Shown here piece by piece: positions 59,560-64,000 of a stretch of 64,000 bases of DNA. The notes beneath the pieces are model-generated. The model was given only the letters and a program-made list of their open reading frames with translations. It was not told where the DNA came from and did no database searches. Position 1 is the stretch's first letter. Every line of letters starts with the position of its first letter. Position numbers and translations under genes: made by a program. This stretch comes from SZUA-430 sp964638635 (GTDB lineage: Bacteria > Pseudomonadota > Alphaproteobacteria > Micropepsales > Micropepsaceae), in the NCBI GenBank assembly GCA_964638635.1, contig CAZXAQ010000012.1, forward strand, positions 1-64,000, given 5' to 3'.

Positions 59560-60429
59560 ATGGCTTCCACCGTCACGCGATTTGCGCCCTCGCCCACCGG
59601 ATATCTGCACTTGGGGCACGCGTTTGCGGCGCTTTATGCGGCCGATTTGGCGGCGCGGGCGGGTGGGCGGTTTCTGGTGCGGATCGAGGATACGGACCGC
59701 GGCCGAGCGCGGGCGGAGTTCGAGGCGGCGATCTTTGAGGACCTGGCGTGGTTGGGCCTCGTGTGGGAGCAGCCGGTGCGGCGGCAGTCGGAGTACTTCG
59801 ACGACTATGCGCGTGCGCTTCATCAGTTGAAGGCGCTTGGGTGCGCCTATCCGTGTTTTTGTACGCGCAAGGAGATCGAAGCCGAGTTTGCGGCGAGCGT
59901 GAACGCGCCGCATGGGCCGGATGGTCCGATCTATCCAGGCACGTGTCGGTCGCTTTCAGTGGTGGAGCGCGAACAGCGGCTTGCGCGCGGCGATCAGCAT
60001 GCTTGGCGGCTTGATGTTGCGAAGGCGGTGGCGCTTGCCGGCGCGCCGCTTTCGTTTGAAGAGCTTGGCGGCGGGCCTGGCGACGAACGCGGTGCGATCG
60101 CTGTGAAGGCGAATTTGTTCGGCGACTTCGTGTTGGCGCGCAAGGATGCGCCGGCGAGTTATCACTTGGCGGTCGTTGTCGATGATGCGTTGCAGGGCGT
60201 GACGCTTGTGACGCGGGGGAACGATCTCTTCGCGGCGGCGCATGTGCACCGGTTGCTGCAGGCGCTGCTCAAGCTGCCGGTGCCGCAGTATTCGCACCAT
60301 CGCTTGATCTTGGACGCGAGCGGTAAGCGGCTCGCCAAGCGCGATCAGGCGACGACGCTGAAACATTTGCGCGCGGACGGTTGGACGTCCGCGCGCGTTC
60401 GCGAGGTTTTGGGGCTTACCAGTCGTTGA
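59560..60429 (+). CDS. gluQ: Glutamyl-Q tRNA(Asp) synthetase
   Basis: This 289-aa paralogue of glutamyl-tRNA synthetase lacks the anticodon-binding domain. It keeps the class I signature FAPSPTGYLHLGHAF, the VRIEDTD segment, a zinc site (CFC and a later YPGTC), and a KMSKS-like KRLAKRD loop. GluQ attaches glutamate to queuosine in tRNA-Asp. GGTGGGT precedes the ATG. Its 3' end overlaps the convergent VWA protein gene by 14 nt. Confidence 0.92.
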   Translation: MASTVTRFAPSPTGYLHLGHAFAALYAADLAARAGGRFLVRIEDTDRGRARAEFEAAIFEDLAWLGLVWEQPVRRQSEYFDDYARALHQLKALGCAYPCFCTRKEIEAEFAASVNAPHGPDGPIYPGTCRSLSVVEREQRLARGDQHAWRLDVAKAVALAGAPLSFEELGGGPGDERGAIAVKANLFGDFVLARKDAPASYHLAVVVDDALQGVTLVTRGNDLFAAAHVHRLLQALLKLPVPQYSHHRLILDASGKRLAKRDQATTLKHLRADGWTSARVREVLGLTSR

Positions 60430-61126
60430 GGCCGACGAAGCGGCGGAACCCGGCCGACTGCGACCAGAACTGCCACTCGCCGTAGAGGCGCTCCGTGTCG
60501 CCGGGCGAATTCAGGCCGCGGCCGATGCCCAAGATCATGAGTTCTTCGCAACCCGGAAACGGGGCCGATTGCGGCGCGGGGAGCGTTGCGGTGCGGCGGG
60601 AGAGTTTCGCGACCTGCGAATCCTCAACGCCGTCGCTCGCCAGGATGACGTGCACCGGCATGGCGCGGCAGTCGACGTTCCGGGCGATGTTCATCAGGAA
60701 CGGCACGATGTTTGTCGAGCCCTGCACCTGCACGCGGCCGTCGCGGACCATTTGCGGCAAGCCGCCAACAACGCCGCCGACAAGGCGAGCGATGTCTTCG
60801 GCGCGCGCGGTCTTCGGCGCGATTACGACATCAAGCGAGAGTTTGTTGTTCGCCGGCGCGTTGTAGGCGCCGAACGAACGCAAGAGTACGCGCGAATGCG
60901 GCGAGAGACCCGCGATCAACGGTTGGACGCGCGCGGCGACGCGGCCCGCGAAACCGTCGTCGCGGACCAGTGGGTTCGAGGCGGACAGATCGATGCCGAT
61001 CACGATCGTGCGCGGCGGGTTTGCCGGTCCGTAGTCGGCCATCGCCTTGCCGTTCCAGGCGAGAAGTGCCAAGCCGCCGACGAATGCGAACGCGGGCAAC
61101 AACAAGAGAGTTCGTAGGATCGCCAT
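60416..61126 (-). CDS. VWA-like domain protein with N-terminal membrane anchor
   Basis: This 236-aa protein has an N-terminal signal/TM segment (RTLLLLPAFAFVGGLALLAW). The domain that follows begins TIVIGIDLSASN, matching the VWA metal site DxSxS, with ILASDGVED further on. The remaining strands (SRVLLRSFGAYNAPANN, LDVVIAPKTARAED) fit the fold. It starts 10 nt downstream of the multi-TM protein gene, so the two form an operon. No known system is recognised; the pair may form a membrane sensor or assembly complex. Confidence 0.7.
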   Translation of the reverse strand: MAILRTLLLLPAFAFVGGLALLAWNGKAMADYGPANPPRTIVIGIDLSASNPLVRDDGFAGRVAARVQPLIAGLSPHSRVLLRSFGAYNAPANNKLSLDVVIAPKTARAEDIARLVGGVVGGLPQMVRDGRVQVQGSTNIVPFLMNIARNVDCRAMPVHVILASDGVEDSQVAKLSRRTATLPAPQSAPFPGCEELMILGIGRGLNSPGDTERLYGEWQFWSQSAGFRRFVGLNDW

Positions 61127-61136
61127 TGCTTTGTCC

Positions 61137-62192
61137 CTAGACCGCGGCCGACGCGACTTTGCGCGGGCGGTGATCGTCGATGTTCTCGACGTTGTTGTTG
61201 CCGGTGTTGAACGAGAACGTGAGGCTGACCTCATCCGCCGCGTCGTTTGCCTTGCGCAGCAAATAGCCGCGGCGCGAGCTGCCGTAGCGGCCGGCGACGA
61301 CGCCTTCGGTGTAGTGGGTGATGAACTCTGCCAGTTTGGCTTGCTTGAAGTCCTCCGCATCGGCGCGCAGATGCTGCAGGTCGAGTTGGGCTTGGCGCAG
61401 GTCGTCGCGCACGCGGTTGCCGCGGACGGCTTCCGAATGGTTGTCGTAGAGTGCGCCGCCGGTGATGCCGGTGAAGCCGCGCATCGCGGAGTGCAACGCC
61501 ATGGCGCCGATCGAGGCGACAACGAGGAAGATCGCGCCCAGCGAGAACAGCCAAACGAAGACTTCGTATTTCTTGAGGACTTTGACTTCCGCGGGTATCG
61601 CGGCGGCGCGCGGCGGCTTCACGCCGAGGCCCTTCAAGAAATTGTCCACGGATTGGGCGGAGCTGTTGACGTCGAAGCCGAAGACTTTGGCGCCTTCCGG
61701 CAGGCTGTTGTTTGCCCACAGCAAGCCGATGCCGATCACCATGAAAGCGGTGACGCCAAAGATGAACAGCGAATAGGCGATGCGGCCGCCGTGGCCGATG
61801 TGGGTGATCAGATAATGAATCGCGAGCGTCGCGAACATGACTTGCAGCGATTTCGCGGCAACCGTCGTCGCCATCGCGGGCGGAACCTCGCCGAATTCGT
61901 TGGAAAGCGCGCGGGTCCAAAATTCGTGAATGATGTTGTAGTCGACGAAAAGTGCGGTCAGGAAGACGCCGACACCAAGCAGAACGCCTAAGCCATGGTG
62001 CAGCGTTGCACCGGGGCCCGACACGCGACGCTTCAAATTCTCATAGCGAAGCAGAAGGCTGTTCTCTGTGTGCGCGCCGAGCCAGTTGCGCAACAGCGTC
62101 GTCGTCACTTCGACGCCTCGTGAGCCCCAATTGTACGCGCGGCCCGTCGGACTTTGGTTGAGATCGTGCTTTGACGTCCCGAGCTTTGCCAT
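61137..62192 (-). CDS. Multi-pass membrane protein, unknown function
   Basis: This 351-aa protein has about four TM segments (LHHGLGVLLGVGVFLTALFVDY; QVMFATLAIHYLITHIGHG; YSLFIFGVTAFMVIGIGLLW; FVWLFSLGAIFLVVASIGAMAL). A cytosolic, partly coiled region follows (RDDLRQAQLDLQHLRADAEDFKQAKLAEFI) with a basic C-terminus. I do not recognise the family. A 10-nt gap separates it from the VWA-like gene downstream. CGCAATTTG-type inverted repeats lie in its promoter region shared with the AbgT transporter gene. Confidence 0.7.
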   Translation of the reverse strand: MAKLGTSKHDLNQSPTGRAYNWGSRGVEVTTTLLRNWLGAHTENSLLLRYENLKRRVSGPGATLHHGLGVLLGVGVFLTALFVDYNIIHEFWTRALSNEFGEVPPAMATTVAAKSLQVMFATLAIHYLITHIGHGGRIAYSLFIFGVTAFMVIGIGLLWANNSLPEGAKVFGFDVNSSAQSVDNFLKGLGVKPPRAAAIPAEVKVLKKYEVFVWLFSLGAIFLVVASIGAMALHSAMRGFTGITGGALYDNHSEAVRGNRVRDDLRQAQLDLQHLRADAEDFKQAKLAEFITHYTEGVVAGRYGSSRRGYLLRKANDAADEVSLTFSFNTGNNNVENIDDHRPRKVASAAV

Positions 62193-62269
62193 TGGTCCTG
62201 CCCCTGAAGGAAATTTGTTTGTGGCGTGAACACGCCGATGACAAATTCTTCATTGACGGATGAATCAGA

Positions 62270-62535
62270 CAAAATTGCGGCAGTATGGTTAGCGTTCGCC
62301 TCGCCCTGTCGAATTGGCGGTGGATGTTGTCGAGCGGCGCGGGGACACGGCGCACGCGCGCCGCAATACCAGCAAGCAATTTGCTGATCGAATCTCGCGC
62401 ACGATGTACTCGGCGCGCACGTAGTTTTGGTGCCCGGAGAGCGGTGGACACGCGAGCCAATTGTGATCAAATTGCGGCAAGATCGTGACGCAATTTGAGC
62501 GGCGCCGCGCAAGGTCTCACCGACGGCGCAATTTG
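62270..62535. promoter_or_regulatory. Cluster of CGCAATTTG words between divergent genes
   Basis: CGCAATTTG occurs on the + strand at 62489-62497 and 62527-62535 and inverted (CAAATTGCG) at 62468-62476. A similar CAAAATTGCGGCA lies at 62270-62282. The 62468 and 62489 copies form a perfect 9-bp inverted repeat with a 12-nt spacer. The last copy overlaps the GGAG of the AbgT gene start. This looks like an operator array. The 353-nt gap (62193-62545) holds no supported gene. Confidence 0.55.
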
Positions 62536-62545
62536 GAGATGATGG

Positions 62546-64000
62546 ATGAGTAATGCGGCGGAAGTTAGGCCGAGCCGGTTGTTGCGTGCGCTGAACGCGG
62601 TCGAACGGGTCGGCAACAAGCTGCCGGATCCGGTCTCGCTCTTCATCATCTCGATCCTGTTCGTGATGGTGTTGTCGGCGCTGATCGAAGGCTCCACCGC
62701 GGTGAATCCGGCGACGGGCCAACCGGTCGTCGCCGTCAGCCTGCTCGACGCCGCGCAGATCCGGAAGCTGTTTGTGGAACTGCCACAGACACTGACGAGC
62801 TTTCCACCGCTTGGGATTGTGCTTGTGGTGATCATCGGGTCGGGCCTTGCGGAGCGTGCCGGGTTCTTTGCGGCGGCGCTGAAGGGGCTGGTGCGCGCCG
62901 TGCCGCGGCCGCTGCTCACACTGACGATCGTGTTTGCGGGCGTGCAGGCGAACATTGCGTCGGACGCCGGTTATGTCGTCTTGATTCCTTTGGCGGCCAT
63001 TGTGTTCGCGTCGGTGGGGCGCCATCCGGTGGCCGGGCTCTCAGCCGCCTTTGCTGGCGTTGCCGGCGGCTTTGCGGCGAACTTTGCGATCACGCCGGGC
63101 GACGGCATCTTGTCCGGCATGACGCAGGCCGCCGCGGCGCTAATCGACAAGAGCTACAAGGTCGAGATCACCGCGAACTGGTATTTCTTGTCGGCGCTGG
63201 TGCCGGTTTACACGATCGTCGGCACGCTCGTTTGCGAGCGCATCGTGGAGCCCCGGCTAAATGCCGGACAGCCCTGGACGCCGGTTGCGCCGCCGCCGAC
63301 CGATGCGAACCAAGACGCGCGCGAAACGCGGGGCCTACGGTTTGCGGGGATCGGGTTCTTGATCGTTGTGGGGCTGGTGACTTGGCTCGCCTGGGCGCCC
63401 GGCGCGCCGCTCCGCGGTGACAACGGTTCGTTCGAGCCGCTGTTCAAGTCGATGGTCGCGATCATGTTCCTGGTCTTCCTTGCCTGCGGGCTCGGTTATG
63501 GGATCGGGGCGGGATCGATCAAGTCCGACAAGGATGCGGTTGCGCTCGCGACGAAGGGGGTTAGCGACATCAACGCTTATCTCGTGCTCGTGTTTTTTGC
63601 GGCGACGTTCGTGGCGCTGTTCACCTGGTCGAACATGGGAACTTTGCTCGCGATCGGCGGGGCGGACGGGTTAAAGGCGATTGGCGCGCATGAAGCGCCG
63701 GTGGTGCTGCTATTCGGCGTGATCCTGCTCGCGATGGCGTGCGATCTCCTGATCGGCAGCGCGTCGGCGAAGTGGGCGATCCTCTCACCGATCCTGGTGC
63801 CGATGTTCATGCTGCTCGGCATCGCGCCCGAGGCGACGCAAGCGGCCTATCGCGTCGGCGATTCCACGACGAACATGATCACGCCGTTCATGGCCTACTT
63901 CCCGCTGATCCTGGTGATGGCGCGCAAGTACATGCCAGACTATGGGATCGGGTCGATGGTGGCGCTGATGCTGCCCTATACCGTCGCGTTCTTCCTGGCG
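62546..64000 (+). CDS. AbgT-family transporter (p-aminobenzoyl-glutamate/sulfonamide efflux type), partial
   Basis: The first 485 residues are in the window and the frame is open at the right edge. It has the AbgT fold: N-terminal ERVGNKLPDPVSLFIISILFVMVLSALIEG, the segment VQANIASDAGYVVLIPLAAIVF, GVAGGFAANFAITPGDGILSG, and a later repeat with GDSTTNMITPFMAYFPLILV. Family members transport p-aminobenzoyl-glutamate or export antimetabolites such as sulfonamides. GGAG is 7 nt before the ATG. CGCAATTTG-type words lie upstream. Confidence 0.9.
   Translation, partial: MSNAAEVRPSRLLRALNAVERVGNKLPDPVSLFIISILFVMVLSALIEGSTAVNPATGQPVVAVSLLDAAQIRKLFVELPQTLTSFPPLGIVLVVIIGSGLAERAGFFAAALKGLVRAVPRPLLTLTIVFAGVQANIASDAGYVVLIPLAAIVFASVGRHPVAGLSAAFAGVAGGFAANFAITPGDGILSGMTQAAAALIDKSYKVEITANWYFLSALVPVYTIVGTLVCERIVEPRLNAGQPWTPVAPPPTDANQDARETRGLRFAGIGFLIVVGLVTWLAWAPGAPLRGDNGSFEPLFKSMVAIMFLVFLACGLGYGIGAGSIKSDKDAVALATKGVSDINAYLVLVFFAATFVALFTWSNMGTLLAIGGADGLKAIGAHEAPVVLLFGVILLAMACDLLIGSASAKWAILSPILVPMFMLLGIAPEATQAAYRVGDSTTNMITPFMAYFPLILVMARKYMPDYGIGSMVALMLPYTVAFFLA

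Overview
This window is high-GC, densely packed chromosomal DNA. It looks like an alphaproteobacterium: the C4-type 5-aminolevulinate synthase (hemA), an IalB-family protein, a Coq7-type ubiquinone hydroxylase, hisS-hisZ-hisG, TTAA-N7-TTAA CtrA-type boxes, and a tRNA-His with no encoded G-1 and with A73 all point there. The order or genus cannot be fixed from the sequence alone. There is no IS element, prophage or CRISPR array.

Layout. 1-5.3 kb: a class III PLP aminotransferase (cut by the left edge), an MFS transporter, a lipoprotein cytochrome c, an alkyl-DHAP-synthase-like FAD oxidase and two acetyltransferases. 5.3-5.6 kb: a long, nearly perfect palindrome. 5.6-11.6 kb: hisS-hisZ-hisG and a PQQ quinohemoprotein dehydrogenase. 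11.6-16.2 kb: a CpxP/CpxR/CpxA-like envelope-stress set, secF and a TauE/SafE permease. 16.2-20.4 kb: repeats, secreted proteins, a GntR/FCD regulator and a MazEF-type toxin-antitoxin pair. 20.4-25 kb: a methyltransferase with a PaaK-like ligase, and an S8 protease autotransporter. 25-34 kb: hemA, a TonB receptor, tRNA-His, an outer membrane barrel, a CX5R phosphatase with an epoxide-hydrolase-like protein, a TetR regulator, a MaoC hydratase and a TPR methyltransferase. 34-40.5 kb: a VWA lipoprotein, a broken GxxExxY gene inside inverted repeats, and a giant autotransporter. 40.8-48 kb: two TPR enzymes (glycosyltransferase-like and sulfotransferase), IalB, OmpA/BON and a coiled-coil membrane protein. 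48-51 kb: a TPP riboswitch and thiC. 51-64 kb: an Asn/Gly-rich secreted protein, an AraC regulator, a decayed serine hydrolase, tRNA-Leu, dsbB-coq7-GNAT, HNH, an esterase, gluQ, a VWA/membrane-protein pair and an AbgT transporter (cut by the right edge).

The most unusual content is in the intergenic DNA. Three palindromic elements (about 5.3, 36.8 and 57.6 kb) are built from the same roughly 9-11-nt-phased CACGAAG/GCGAAG/GCCAAG words. One of them encloses a frameshifted GxxExxY gene, which suggests a mobile element family with empty or non-autonomous derivatives. A second, unrelated repeat occurs twice (16.35 and 53.32 kb). In it a short word is repeated five or six times, and the word differs between the copies in a concerted way (CGCTAC versus CGTTAC), including its inverted partner in a hairpin.

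Functional groupings: histidine biosynthesis and charging (hisS/hisZ/hisG plus tRNA-His), heme (hemA), thiamine (riboswitch and thiC), ubiquinone and disulfide formation (coq7, dsbB), and a strong cell-envelope theme (autotransporters, OmpA, IalB, Cpx-like set, TonB receptor).
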